DNA of 64,000 bases, from NCBI GenBank assembly GCA_002964805.2, contig PUDQ02000001.1:6038001-6102000 (forward strand), given 5' to 3'. The notes below the pieces were generated by a model, which saw only the letters and a list, made by a program, of their open reading frames with translations, had not been told where the DNA came from and searched no databases. The translations under genes and the position numbers were made by a program. The stretch's first letter is position 1. Each line of letters starts with the position of its first letter. Origin of the DNA: Trametes villosa. Taxonomy: Eukaryota > Basidiomycota > Agaricomycetes > Polyporales > Polyporaceae. Of this stretch, positions 1-11,622 are shown one piece after another.

Positions 1-1
1 C

Positions 2-364
2 GCGCTCTACGATGCCCCCACGATGGCGGCGACCGCGCGTGTGGTCGAGAACCGCGGTGTCGGCGCGTATCTCGGCGCCGCTCACCTCATCACCGACCCC
101 GTCCTCCTCACTGCGGCCGGCTCGATTTTGACGGTGGAGACCCGCCATCAGACGATCCTCAACGTCCTCGTCCAGGCGTTCGACATTGGCCTGCTCCCGA
201 ACGAGGTCCTCGCCATCGCCGGCGCGTTCATCTCTGGCTGCGACACCGGCATCACCGGTATGTGGCTGCTCTCGTGCGCCTCCGCAAAATGATGCTAAGC
301 TGTGCCTTTCACAGCTAACGCGCCCTTGACGGCTCTGTGTCCGCATCCGCGACGGACGGCGTGA
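2..364 (+). CDS. Ferritin-like (Rds1-type) protein, C-terminal part
   Basis: The gene is cut by the left edge, so only its last 90 or so residues are seen. Exons are <2..257 and 315..364; the intron has a GTATGT donor and a gctaagc branch followed by cacAG. The peptide contains ENRGVGAYLGAAH, ETRHQTILNVL and GCDTGITANAPLT, the conserved C-terminal half of the fungal ferritin-like domain family (PF13668) whose namesake is the stress protein Rds1. ETRHQ supplies Glu and His of the kind that bind metal in a four-helix ferritin fold. These proteins are usually secreted, but the signal peptide would lie upstream of the window. The last residues after the splice are basic and the stop TGA at 362 falls inside a direct repeat, so the extreme C-terminus may differ. 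Family assignment is fairly firm; the substrate is unknown. Confidence 0.75.
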
Positions 365-575
365 TGACGAGCCGGGCACGACGCCCCCCACCTGCCTCCC
401 CCACCTGCCTCCCTACGCCCCCCAACGTCGACGCTCACACCCGAGCCCAGCTCCCTACGCCCCCCAACGTCGACGCTCACACGCGAGCCCGGACCTGACA
501 CGCCCGAGTACGCAACAGGCGTGACGACGAGCCGGGCACGACGCCCACGCCTGCCTCCCTACGCCCACAGCGCTC
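361..575. repeat. Imperfect direct repeats at the 3' end of the ferritin-like gene
   Basis: A unit of about 39 bp beginning CTCCCTACGCCCCCCAACGT occurs at 409-449 and again at 451-490. A second motif, a GTGAYGACGAGCCGGGCACG segment followed by CCTGCCTCCCTACGCCC, occurs at 361-420 and 521-565. The first copy overlaps the stop codon of the ferritin-like gene, so local slippage has probably reshaped its 3' end. Confidence 0.7.
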
Positions 576-1276
576 CCTCGGCTCGTCGGGCACCCACCTG
601 CTCTCGTCCTCGAGCGGGTCGTCCCCGCACGGCTTGTACGTGCGGCACGATCGTGCGGAGAGGAGTGGGAGCGCGAGCAGCCGGTCTGCGAGCCGTTCCC
701 CGCGCCCAGTGGGCGGGTCCGCTGCGTCGCCGCGGGGGTCGGATGGGAAGAGCAAGTCGTCAGAGCTGAGGGACGTCGATGCGGTCGACGTGGACGCCGA
801 GGCGGACGGGGAGGCCGAGGTGGATGGTGAGGCGGACGCGGACGTGGAGCTGCTCGAGGCGGTCAACGCGGCCGAGGCGACGCGGCCGAGGCGAACCACG
901 CGACGGACGAGGAGTGCGCATGATGCGATGAACGGTACGATTTCTCGGACACCGCGCGCCGCCCCGCTTTGTACATGCTCCTGGCTGGGCGCTCATGTGT
1001 GGGGTAGAGTAACTTAAATATCTTCACCACTACTGGTCTGCAATACATTTTCTTTGCTTCAATGGATAGATACACCTCTGCTGAATGTCCCTGTAGTGTT
1101 GCCTTACCTTGCTAATTTATGCCTCGCGCTGTGGGCTTATGTCTTGTGAGGGTTGGTCAGGATCAGTCTGAAAGCGCCCATGGCAGCATGTTGCGAACAC
1201 TCCTGGTTTGATGTGCTATTCAAGTAGTGTACAGGTGTAACTGTGCGCTATAGAGTGTGTAGACAGGACTAGTATG
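576..1276. other. Intergenic, no gene seen
   Basis: Between the ferritin-like gene and the KDZ gene, which converge. About 774-850 is an imperfect hexamer-like repeat (variants of GGCGGACG/GACGTGGA) that leaves several frames open, giving Ser-rich or Asp/Ala-rich translations with no domain. From about 1010 base composition falls to AT-richer sequence, as expected for 3' flanks. Confidence 0.6.
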
Positions 1277-3464
1277 CTACTCTGAAATGTCCGTATCGGC
1301 GAACCGAATGTCATCACGATAGCCCGGAGTCCAGCCGCTCTCCTCGATCCTGACCCGGGTGAGCTCGTTCTTGCGCAGGATCATCTCGTCGAGGAAAAAT
1401 TCATACTTTACTGCGCCCATCTCCCGCACGATTGCGTGATAACCCCCAAACCATACATTAGTCTGCTCCGCACGCGAAGAGTTGAAGAACCAGCTCCCGC
1501 TGTCGTCGCCGTCGAGGAGTTCTGGAAACATGTGTGGGTTGCAGTGGAATGAGCACTCGACGTCGGTTTTCTTGTGCTTGCAGGTCCAGTGGAACACGTC
1601 GACAGGGAGGCCGATGCGGGTGTGGAGATCCTCGCCAGGTGTCGCTGCGCAGTGCTTGTAGAGCCCGCAGTTGTTGTCGTAGTAAACGTAGCGCGGCATT
1701 GATCCAGGAACGAGATGCTTCTTGTGGAGCATATCCTGTACAATATGACGCGTTAGAGGAGCAACACAGGGAATAGAAGCAGCCCACATACCAGAACCTG
1801 GGGGACCGTCTCCGCCCCGTAGAACGTTTCCCTAGCAGTGATGATTCCGCATGGCCTTACGATGAGTTGTTCGTTATGAGTGCGCCGGCGACCGAAGCGT
1901 GCACGGACGCGTCTATTCCCAACAGCAGGCTTGTCCGGACAGGGCCCCGGAACGGAATCCTCATCGAGGTCGGCGTCCTCATCGACCGCAGCATCAGGAT
2001 TGATCGCGTCGGTTGGGTGGGCGACCCGTGCCCGCTGAAGGCGCATGCGCAAAGTGAAAAGCGCTTGGCCAGTAGCGACATGGTGCTCCTCAACGGAAGC
2101 GTGTGATTTGCACGTTCGGTAGTTTTCGCGATGTGCAAAGCAGCACCCGTCCACAACACAGAAGGCAGCCTGGTTGACATGGCGGGCGCACCACAGCTCC
2201 TGAGGCGTTCGTAGGGGCTCCCGGCAGTTCTGAACGCCACAGCAAGGCCTCCCGATGCTGATGCCATCGGTGATCACACAGTCCACGAACTCTGTACTGA
2301 ATTAGCGATAGAGGCGGTCATAAACGTGAAAGTACCTACGGGCAACGCCGTCATCGTCATACCGGCGATGGCATTTCTGACACCAATGAGCATACTCCGG
2401 CTGTCCAGAGAAGCGGATGCGACGATTGCGCTCAACCATCGCGTCTGTGAAGCGGTCCTTCTGGTCGCCTGTGTTGGGCACCTCGAGGACAGCTTCACGG
2501 TCCTGGGCATCCCGCAGCAAAGCGAGTAGGACGAAGCCGTCCCAGGTGTGTTCAGTGCGGAGTTGGAAGCGAGAGACATCGCGAGCGTGGGGTGGAAGGT
2601 GGGACATAGACTCGTGATAGATGTGGGCGGCGTTCGTTGCAGAAGTCCAAGAGAGAACCGATAACATGGTAAAATGTTCGAGTAGGGCACGCTCGACGTA
2701 CGTGTGGTCGCTAACTTGTATATAATCTGGGATGCCCTCGTAGTATTGCCGTACTTCACCGCGGACCACGTAGTTTGGATAGTATGTAGCGCGACACTCT
2801 GTTTGCTAGGTTAGCCAATAAATGTCCGTTGTAGGGTGAGCGTACTCACTCCTGCAGCATGTAGCCACCGCAAAGCCTTCGGACACTCCACTCGCCAGGG
2901 AGAACATGACGATCTGCTTGGGATCATCCCATAGCCGGAGGAGGCTTCCATTTCCCGTGCATTGAGGATCAGTGCAGACCGTGGTTGCGGGATAGAGCAT
3001 ATGGTCAGCTGTAGTACATCCCAATGTATGAGTGAGAACTGATGAATGATCTAGATGAGGTCTGACTGACATAGCATAGCCTCTTCATCTGCAAGAGCGG
3101 GGTCCTGCATCGCCGGCGCTGCCTCATCTTCCTCCTCGAGGATGGAAGAACCGTGAACCCAGATGGATGGCCCTAGTGATGCCCATAGGTCTGTGATGCC
3201 AGCCTCTGCCGTCCCCAGCTGCCCAGCAAGAAACAAAAGGACGTGTCGTGGAAGCTGAGGCATAGCATCAGGACGCCATCGGGCCTTCTGCTGATGAAGA
3301 ATGACTGGCTTAAGCGAGACGCAGAGCCGGATGAATTTGATTAGGGAGCTTAGAGACACCGAGTGTAGATCTTCGGAGCTAGCTAGACACTGGAGCAGGG
3401 AGACCAGGGGCACCATAGTAAGGTTTCGCAGGGGTATATACAGGATGTGAGGATAGCAGAACAA
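1277..3464 (-). CDS. KDZ-type transposase-like protein with CxC5 and CxC6 cysteine clusters
   Basis: Five exons: 3464..3071, 3008..2850, 2798..2340, 2291..1792 and 1735..1277, with introns of 48-62 bp; they join in one frame of 656 residues. The N-terminal part matches the CxC5 cluster found with Kyakuja-Dileera-Zisupton transposases (TVCTDPQC, CCRKCRATYYPNYVVRG, YERALLEHF-like helices). The middle is a CxC6 cluster (TDGISIGRPCCGVQNC, then CVVDGCC and H/C residues). The C-terminal part has RFGRRRTHNEQLIVRPCG, YYDNNCGLYKHC, a His/Cys segment (FHWTCKHKKTDVEC) and SSRAEQTNVWFGGYHAI. By family knowledge the Asp of YYDNNC and the Glu of AEQTNVWFGG fit RNase-H-fold catalytic residues; that is inference. 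The frame is undamaged. No terminal inverted repeats were found, so it may be mobile, immobile or domesticated. Met-17 at 3416 is an alternative start. Confidence 0.82.
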
Positions 3465-3517
3465 CCTCGTACTACGAACGGACTCTGGTAGAGAGCGGCG
3501 AGGGCGCGCGCGCTCCC

Positions 3518-3522
3518 ATTGG
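3518..3522 (-). promoter_or_regulatory. CCAAT box upstream of the KDZ gene
   Basis: CCAAT reads on the minus strand 54 bp upstream of the ATG at 3464, a common place for an HAP/NF-Y site in fungal promoters. It is a short motif, so function is a guess. Confidence 0.3.
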
Positions 3523-3564
3523 CTCGGGGAGCGGGCGCCTAGTAATGGGCGCTAAAATGGGAGA

Positions 3565-3587
3565 GGGGGAGGGGGAGGGGGAGGGGG
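3565..3587 (+). other. G-quadruplex-capable G-tract (four runs of five G)
   Basis: Four runs of five guanines separated by single adenines stand about 100 bp upstream of the KDZ gene start. Such a string meets the usual intramolecular G-quadruplex rule on the plus strand and forms a C/T tract on the strand of the gene. Confidence 0.6.
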
Positions 3588-6500
3588 TTTTCGGAATTCG
3601 CGGATAACCTCCTCGTTCCTGGCGCCACTCTCCCGCCTCGAGCCCGAGAGAGGCGCGCCCGACCCGGGGGAGCGGCGCCGCGCGTGCAATCTGCGATCCG
3701 CCATCTTATCTGCGTTCGCGCGCGGGCAGATCTGGCGGAGGCGCCCATCTGGCCACGCGCCGGGCCCGATCCGGTTTCCTCGCAGTCGCGCTCCGGGGCT
3801 TTGTCAACGGAGTGATCGCGGCCGCGCAAGAGGGGCCACATCGGCCGATCGCACATTACATGAAGGGCGAGCGCGAGTGCTCCCGCATCCCGACCGGCGT
3901 CGCGGGCGAGGTGCTGTCTCGGTGGGCGGGTGCGCTCAGCGGTGGCCCTGCTTCTCAGGCCGCAGGCTGTCGGGTGGTCGGAGGGGGCGTTTTGCGTTTA
4001 TCGTAGGGGTGAACGCCGGGTGCTAACTTGGGGTGTACGTACAGAGGTGACGATCGGACCCGTCGTGGATGGTGGGTGCAGATGTAATCGAATGCTATCT
4101 GCTATCCTCTGGACGCCGGAGTGCGGCCGGGCAACGCGGCGGCACGAAATGCGTCTCGTGCACACATGCGTGGAGGATACCGGGACTGAGTACAATGACG
4201 CAGATGATGAACGCGTTCGTGTATGCCGTCGGGAGCTTCGCACGACATCATACCTGCTAAAGATATCGAGTCGATACAACCCCAGCTCACCGAGACGACG
4301 AGTCACGACACCGCGGACGATCGCTCGCACGCGTAGTAAGCGATTCCCGACATAATATCCGCTAATAGCTATGAGCGCACTCAACTCATCGATGTCGCTG
4401 ACTGAACCCAAAGCAGTGCTTAGGCAGACGCGATCGTGCCCTCCGGGGGTGGCGGAGTGATCTCGCGCCTCGCGCGTCGGCATCACTCACCTGAGAGAGT
4501 TGAACATCGCAATGACGCGTAGTGACTCGGCGCACCGTCCCGGCCCCGGCGATGGCGGCCAGGAGGAGCACCAGCTGCTCGCGAAGTCGTGCGCGCGCCC
4601 GAATACCATTGCACGCGCCGCCTGCGCACGCGGACGCGTCGTGCGATGCAGGCCGAAGCCCGTCCGAATTGACGAGTGCTGTTCCGAACGCGGCGCGCCT
4701 GGGTGCGGGCGCTGGATTGGGAGCGCGTGCATATGGGAATATGACACGCGCCGATTCCGAATACCGTCGCGGCGTGCCCGGGACGCGGCGGCGAAGCGGG
4801 TTTCCCCCAGCGTGCCGGCGACGCGAGCGGGCGCGTATGCGTGACGTCCCGGGACGCGCGCACGGCGCAGGCGAGCGAGGTGGAGGACGAAAGTATGATG
4901 GAGCGTGTGCATACATGGGATGCGAATTCGAATGCAGCCACACGGGTACCGTGTGGTCCATACGTGTCTGTCGCAGCCGCAGCGCGAGGAAGAGAGCAGA
5001 ACGCGGCGGAAGCTGGGGAAGCTGGGTAAATTGCGAGTCGATGCGGCGAACCCATTCTTCGCGATTCCATGCCACGACGCGCTGCGTGGAGGCGCGCAAC
5101 GTAGCAGCGCGTAGCGCAGCGCGTCGCAGCACGCGATCCCCGGTCGCTGCATCGCATCTCGCAGGAGAACGCGTCCACGGGCGGCACGTAGCTGCACATC
5201 ACGACACGTCTCGGGCCGTATAAGCTGCGGACCCGTTGCTGCTATATGCGCTATACATTAGTAACTAGAGCACTTACTGAGCACTGTATCTTAGACCGCT
5301 GATGGTGCCGGACGCGCATCGCGAATGCGCTCGGAGGTCGGGCGGCTGCGGTGCCGTGGCGAGCGGGGCGGACAGCTGCGCGTCTGCGCGCCGTGCCTGC
5401 CGCCTGCTGGCGCGGCACGTCGCGTCGGTGTCAGGCTTGGGCGGCGTGACACGACGGGCTGAGCGCGATGTGTGATGGCGCGCGCAGGACGACAGTCCAC
5501 CCCAGTCGGACTGCCAAGCGGGCGTGCGCTGCTGGCAGCATTTATCGCAGGCGGTGGGAACGCCGGAGACTAATTGCCCTGCTGTGGCGGGGTGCGCGCC
5601 TGCTTCCGTGCTACGGCTGGGTGGGATCGACGAGGATCTGTCGAATGCAAACGGACAGGTTACGGGATTGAAACTGCATAACAGATTGCATGCCAGAGCA
5701 TGCCTGGATACTAATGCTGCATCTGCATTAGAAGAGGTGCATTTGAGGGGATATGGATATGGATAATGAATGTGAACGGACGCGACGCAGGGCGCGCTCA
5801 CGCAGGGCGCCTGCATGTGCGGGACGAACGGAGGTGTTGGAGCGCGGGTGTGGGGAAGGCGTCCCGGACGCGAAGAGGGGGGACAAGACGGAGGCGATGA
5901 TGGCTGGGGAATTCGCGCGCTTGGTCTCGGAGAGCTTGGGGCGAACGCAGTCACGCAGCTGAGTAGCCAAGATGGTACGAGCGGCCTGGATGAGATGATA
6001 GTAGACACGTTCGCAGCATGTTTCCGGACAGGGGTGGCAGTGGCTCGAGACGGGAGGCCTGGGTATGCGCGGTCTCGGCGCAGGGGCGCCTGGATCGCGC
6101 AAGCGGAAGTGCTTGTGAATTCGCAGGTCGTCGAATGGATCAGCAGGTGTCTGCGCGTTCGCTATCGCGTCGCGCGTCGGATGGAAAGTGTGTCGCCGCA
6201 GGGCGCGGGTGGGAGGGACGGTCGAGGCCGGGCGGTGGTGGACGGGTGCGGGTGGGGTTATGGTTGGGAAAATGCAGTATATTCGGCAGGGGATGGGGAT
6301 CTGAGACTGGGATCTGGCTGGAAATGGAATGGGGCTCGCTTACGGATGGCGTCGGATGTGCTTACGGAGAGAGGAGGACGAGTCGGAAGGGCGGTGAGTC
6401 AACCGAGTGCCCGGGCCAATCACGCTGCGGCCGACGGCGCCTCCGAGCGCATCGCCGCCCCTGCCGGCGCCTGGCGTCCGCGCATTCTGCGCCGTACATT

Positions 6501-6628
6501 CCAATCTCAGATCCACTGCTCTCCCAAACCCTCTTCCTTATTAAAAGCCATGCCGGACTCCTCCCTCCCTCCCCAAGCCCATCCGCCGCCCGGCTACAGC
6601 TGCCCCTCTCCTCCTACCACTAGCAGCA

Positions 6629-7715
6629 ATGGTTTCTTCTTCGCCTGTCCACCCTGCCTCGCTTGTCGACCCCGCCCTGCACTCGCCTGCCCTTTTGGAG
6701 CTCATCGAGATCAGCATGGGCCGCAACCTCATCGGTACGCAACGTTCTTTCTTCTCACCTAAACAGGAAGCTCATGCATACTCCTACCACAGAACACATA
6801 GTGGACACCGTCGCCGAGACGGTCGACTACGCGCTCGGGCGCCCCTCATCATCCACCCGCGGTCGTTCCGTGTCTCGCCACACCGAGCACTCCAAGTTCC
6901 TCAAGTTCGTCACCGATGTCATCAACAAGGCCGAGGTCAAGGTCCCCGCCCTCCTCGTCACCCTTGTCTACATCCAGCGCGCGAAGCCCCATATTCAGAT
7001 TGCCCTTGAGCAATGGGCCAACGAGCGCGTCTTCCTCGGCGCACTCATCCTCGCCAACAAGGTGTGTTCTTTCCCCCTTACACGCGTTATGACACACGAA
7101 CTGACATCACCGCAGTACCTGAACGACTCCACCCTCAAGAACGTCCACTGGGCGCTCTGCACTGGTGTCTTCGGCAAGCGCGACATCGGCCGGATAGAAC
7201 GCGAGTTCCTCGACGTCCTCGACTTCGAGCTCGGCGTCTCCGAAGCCGACCTCCTCGCCCACCACGACGCTCTCCTCGAGCTCTCCCACGCGCCGCGCCT
7301 CCCCGAGCGCCCCGCGCACCAGCACCACGCCCGCCGGCGCAGCTCGCCGCTCGGCTCGCGCTGGAGCACCGACTCCAGCGAGATGGACGTCGACTCGGAG
7401 TCCTCCTTCGAGTCCGTCTCCCTCCCCCGCACGCCCGAGCCACACACCGCGGTCGCCGCGCCCTTCCCCTCCGCGAAGCCCGAGTCGCATGTGCACTTCG
7501 CGGCGTCCGCGCAGGACGACCACGAGCACCACCATCATCATCATCACAAGTCGCGAGCCTCCGCGCTTTCCATCCTCCGCTCCTTCCCCATTCCCCACTT
7601 CCACTCGCATGCGCCAGTGCACCACGCACCCACACCGATGCCGCACAGTGCCATCGCGCAGCCGTACCACCATCTCGCAGTCCCGGCCATGCACGCGCTC
7701 CCGGTTCGCGCATAG
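6629..7715 (+). CDS. Pcl/Pho80-type cyclin (Pho85 cyclin)
   Basis: Three exons (6629..6734, 6793..7061, 7116..7715) give 324 residues. Residues 30-175 hold a cyclin box of the PHO80/PCL type: LLELIEISMGRNLI, then a helix with KFLKFVTDVINKAEV, ALLVTLVYIQRAKP, RVFLGALILANKYLNDS and GRIEREFLDVLDFELGV. Such cyclins bind the Pho85 kinase and direct it in G1 progression, morphogenesis or phosphate signalling; this one looks nearest the Pcl1/2 group. The C-terminal 140 residues are low complexity, rich in Ser, Pro and His, with a run of seven His near residue 265. The second intron (54 bp) is in frame and has no stop, so its retention would insert 18 residues. Long gene-free DNA lies on both sides, suggesting extended regulation. 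Confidence 0.85.
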
Positions 7716-10700
7716 CCTCCTCTTCGTCTTCGCTGTACAAAAATCCTTGGCTCGCCGAGCCTAAGTTATTCGTCCATTAGATCTCCTATCCTGCTGTAGA
7801 TCTATCACCACCCACACTCCCTCGCCCCTCTCTGTCTTTCGCCGCGCGCGAGCACCCCACTCTCCGCCGCGCCGTGCTCTGTTGTCTGACCACGTTCGCA
7901 TTCTCTGCCTCACCCCCCACACGATATTTTTTACTACGCACGCAGCCCCTGCACTAATCCATCGGCCGCCCTCTGCACATTCCGCTCCAGCCCGCGCATC
8001 ATACGCATATTGTACCACTAGTAGTAGACTCTACACTGCAACGAACACGAAACGTCGAACACCACATCTTACCGTCCGAGTGTGATTTCCGACTTGTGCA
8101 CCCGACTGCTGTCAGCGTATCCCGATCGTGCAACTCCTTGTCAGTCAGTGCTATCCGCATGTGATAGTCGCACGTTCGCGCTGAGCGATACTGAACGCCA
8201 CCGACCACGGCCGGGGACGCGCAGCGACTTGGCTGGCGTGGCGACGCGGACTCGGAACAGTCATTCAGAGTTGCGTAAGCGCCACCGAGTGGCATTAATC
8301 GGCCGGAGGCCAATATTGCAAACGCAAGCCGCCCGGCACGGCTTCGACGCAGCGTCCACGAGTGCAAGCGCGACTCGGAGCCTGCGCGACTTCGACGCAG
8401 GCCGCGGGTCCACGAGCTCCTCATGTCTGTGCGGCCGACCGGACTCAGTGCGAGGAGCGCTAGCCGCGCCTGCGCGAGGCTCCTGACCTTGCCGCGGGCT
8501 GTCGTAAACATAGACAGTGACGCCAGCAGCTGCGCAGGGACTCGGAGTGCCTCGAGGGGCTAAGTGGATTGTAATTAGCTACAGGGGCTTCGCGCACGGG
8601 TGTCCGATATGAATATCCACAGAACGTTGCGCCGTAATGCCTTTGACAGCCTTCTACAGTCGACTACACTACACAAGCATGCACCACATTGCGCTGAGTC
8701 CTTCGCGCGCATTCCCTTCCCTTCTTACGCTCGATATCTGATCACCCAACGCCCGGAATTCTAGAGAAGTACCTAGGAGATCATACCATGCATACGAGCA
8801 ACACGTCGTCAAATTGACAGACACGCAACTGCCGGTCTCATCATCGCGCGTCGCGACTCGCGACTCGCGCATCGTACGTGCGCGCCATCGCGGCCGGTGA
8901 GACTCGTGGGTCGACTTTTTGCATTCGCGTTCAGCGCTCGAGCCTCGGATCTCCCGCCGCACTGGTGACTAGACTGCGCAACGGCGACGCCTCCCGCACC
9001 TAGCTGGGCCTCGCGCAGCGGCGGCCGTAGCCCGAGCCCCAAGGCAGTACATCTGCAAACCCCATCGCATCTGGATCCATGGAGTAGCAAACCCACCCCA
9101 GATACCGGATACCAGACCCCAGAGCGGCGAGCGCAGAGGCCGGCCCGCGCTCGGGGTGGTGGCATCGGTGGCCGGATATGTGGCATCTGCATCCGCGCTT
9201 CGCGAGTCCGGCGGGAACGCGTTCAATAGCACCCTAGGCCTCTGCTTGCGGGCCGCTCGATGCGCACGACGCGCTAGTCCACGGCCGCCGCGCTGCTGGA
9301 GGCTTGGATCGCACCGGCACGTCGACGGCGCGCGAGGTCCCGATATCGCGCGAGGGCGTCTGCTAGTCTGGACGCGCGGGTGCGAGCCTGTGACATCACC
9401 GGCGACGAGATACCTCCCTGCGCGGGTTCCATGCGCGACGTCGCGGCTGCTGCTGTGGATGGAGTATCCGTTGAGAATGCCAGACAAGAAAAGACACGAT
9501 GTGATGCGTGCGCATCCTCGTGCACCCCTTCTGGCCGCGATGCGTCACCTGGGCGCGGATGGTTGTCGGCAAGGAGCAGAATAGCGACCCCGCGCGCGAC
9601 CACACATAGAGCCGCTATACGTGCGTGAGTGGCGTATCTGGATCTGGACACGCGCGGGCGCATCTGCGCAAGAAGCACCGTGCATCACGAAAGCCCGCCT
9701 TCGACTTCGCGCGCCCGCGAACGTAGCCCTGGACACTCGAATCGAAGCCGCGCCGTATGTGTGCACAGGCGCGCCGTCTGCGAACGCGAGAGCTATAAGC
9801 AGCGAACGGGCACTCCGGCGAGCGCGCAGCCGCCGCCACAGCGCCGGCCTCGAGGGCAGCCTGTCCGAGCGCCGCGCTGCAGGGAAGCCGGGCCCGACCC
9901 CGCGGTCGCCTTCTCTGCACTGGCAGGATGCGCGAACGCGAATATGCTGAGCACGCGGTGTCCAGAATCTGCGAGATATCGTGAACCCCGTCCGGTGGGT
10001 ATGCTGGAAGCGAAGGCGGCGTCGACGCACGTCTCAGTCGGGCCGCGGGCGCGCGCCTGGGTGATTCGTACGCGAGCGCGTCGCACGACGGAGACATCGA
10101 AACAATACGCACCTCCGAGTGGGAATCCGAGGAGCAAAAGAAGGCGCGCGCTGCCCGAGAGTGGATGGTTTCGCGGGCGGCCCGCGCTGGCGCACACAGT
10201 CGCGACGCTCGACGCTACCGCGAATGGCGGCAAGATCACGATCAGTGAGTGTGCATGCCCCACCGCTCTCCAGTTTCGCCGGTGCACAATCACTGTCCGC
10301 TGTCTTGTCCGATGCCTGTAGGGCTGTATAGCAACTCCTCCATCTATCGCTCGCCTAAGTACGAGCGGTGCGATGTCGACGCCCAGCGTCGGCGTCTATG
10401 AAACCGCCAAACTTGTCGGAGGCACAGAGACCGCTGTTATATTCCCCGGGTGAGATCGCCCGCGCGGTTGTCTTGTCCTGTCGACGTTGCCGAATCCGGT
10501 GCGCGACGGGTGCGAAATGCGAGGTACGCGCGGGCGGGGCGGGCTGATTGGCATGGCAGTGGCGCTGCGCTCTGGGGTAGCGGTCGACGCTCCGTGCACA
10601 CCGGAGTTCAGTTCGTGATCGCACTGCGCATCTTCGGGGAGCGCACCGGTCGATGAGAGTGCGGCGAGTGGGTGCCTCGCAAAGCCGAGACGGGCCGAGA

Positions 10701-11622
10701 GTGTCGTAGTAGCTGACCCGCGACAACTGCGCAGGTGCGCCATGCCTGCTAATCCTGCGAACGAAGTGCGGTATCAGCACAGACGGACATAGCACCAAAT
10801 AGCATCCATGATAGCAGCCGCTCACCGAGCTTGCCAAGCTTGGCGGCTTCGGCGCGCCCTGCGGCACCGAGAAGCCTTGATCGACGACAAATCGTAGATT
10901 GTGCAAGCAAGCCTCGGCGTCGTAGATCGCAGCACACGTTGCGAGAGCTAGCATATACTAGCATCGGGTCCAGATGGGGAACACGGGGAATCCACAACAA
11001 GTCCCGGCTCGGATGCAGGCTGGGCTGACCAACGCCTATCGCTGCACGGCGAATACGTTCGGGACATCTGCGAAAAGACGTGAATGTCGCGGAAGAGCAT
11101 TAGCAAGCCCGTGGATTGGTCAGGACGCGCCCGCCCGGTCGACGTCGGACATTGACCCCAACAGTCGGAGCGACCTACACTTGTCCGGAATGTCAGATTC
11201 TCTATTCGCCACGAACCCGGAGTTCGTGCGAGTAGGATGACTCACTGCGCTCGCTCGACAGAACCATGATGCTGTATCGCAGCTGCGAAAGGAGTGAGTG
11301 GCCGGACTGTAGGAGAGCGATGCGCCGCAAGCGCCGTTTAACGATGGTGGGATGAGTCATGCCGGAGGCGCGTCGCGACGCGTCTCATTTACCGCGTCCC
11401 GGCGTCTGGAGGCTCGAGCGACTTGCGGCCGCTATTCAATTTCATGAGACAACTCTGCATGCATCTTCCCTAGACTTGAGTATTTGAGTCCTCCACCAAA
11501 GCAAGCACGTCATGCGCTGATAATTGCTCTTTAGAACGGCATGAGCTGATCCCTCACGATCACACTGGTAGCATGGTAGTAGTACACACCGGTCGCGTAC
11601 CATGTACCAACTCCCATTCCCG
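7716..11622. other. Second long GC-rich stretch with no recognisable gene
   Basis: About 3.9 kb between the cyclin and the first orphan-family gene. 7716-8060 is C/T-rich and probably the 3' untranslated part of the cyclin transcript. From about 8200 to 11300 the DNA is rich in CG, and frames are open on both strands without domain, splice pattern or start context. No transposon ends, tRNA or long tandem repeat was seen. Confidence 0.5.

Larger units (their letters stand above)
3465..6628. other. Long GC-rich stretch with no recognisable gene
   Basis: About 3.2 kb between the starts of two divergent genes (KDZ, minus; cyclin, plus). Many overlapping frames stay open on both strands simply because of GC content; their translations are Arg/Ala/Pro-rich, lack domains, and carry no consistent splice pattern. 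A G-rich run lies at 3565-3587. About 6400-6628, just before the cyclin ATG, becomes C/T-rich, which is typical of a basidiomycete core promoter or 5' leader. It could hold long regulatory DNA or noncoding transcripts. Confidence 0.5.

Noticed and set aside
477..899. Ser/Ala-rich 140-codon frame on minus
   Set aside because: Arises from a short GC-rich repeat on the plus strand; no domain, no start context and both strands are open at once.
4386..5223. Several overlapping frames of 230-250 codons on both strands
   Set aside because: All are Arg/Ala/Cys-rich translations of GC-rich DNA, open on both strands in the same place, with no recognisable motif or splice structure.
5815..6762. 315-codon plus-strand frame before and across the cyclin start
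   Set aside because: Overlaps the true first exon of the cyclin in another frame and has Gly/Arg-rich sequence of no coding character.
7013..7780. 255-codon frame overlapping the cyclin
   Set aside because: Shadow frame of the cyclin exons; Arg/Pro-rich and without domain.
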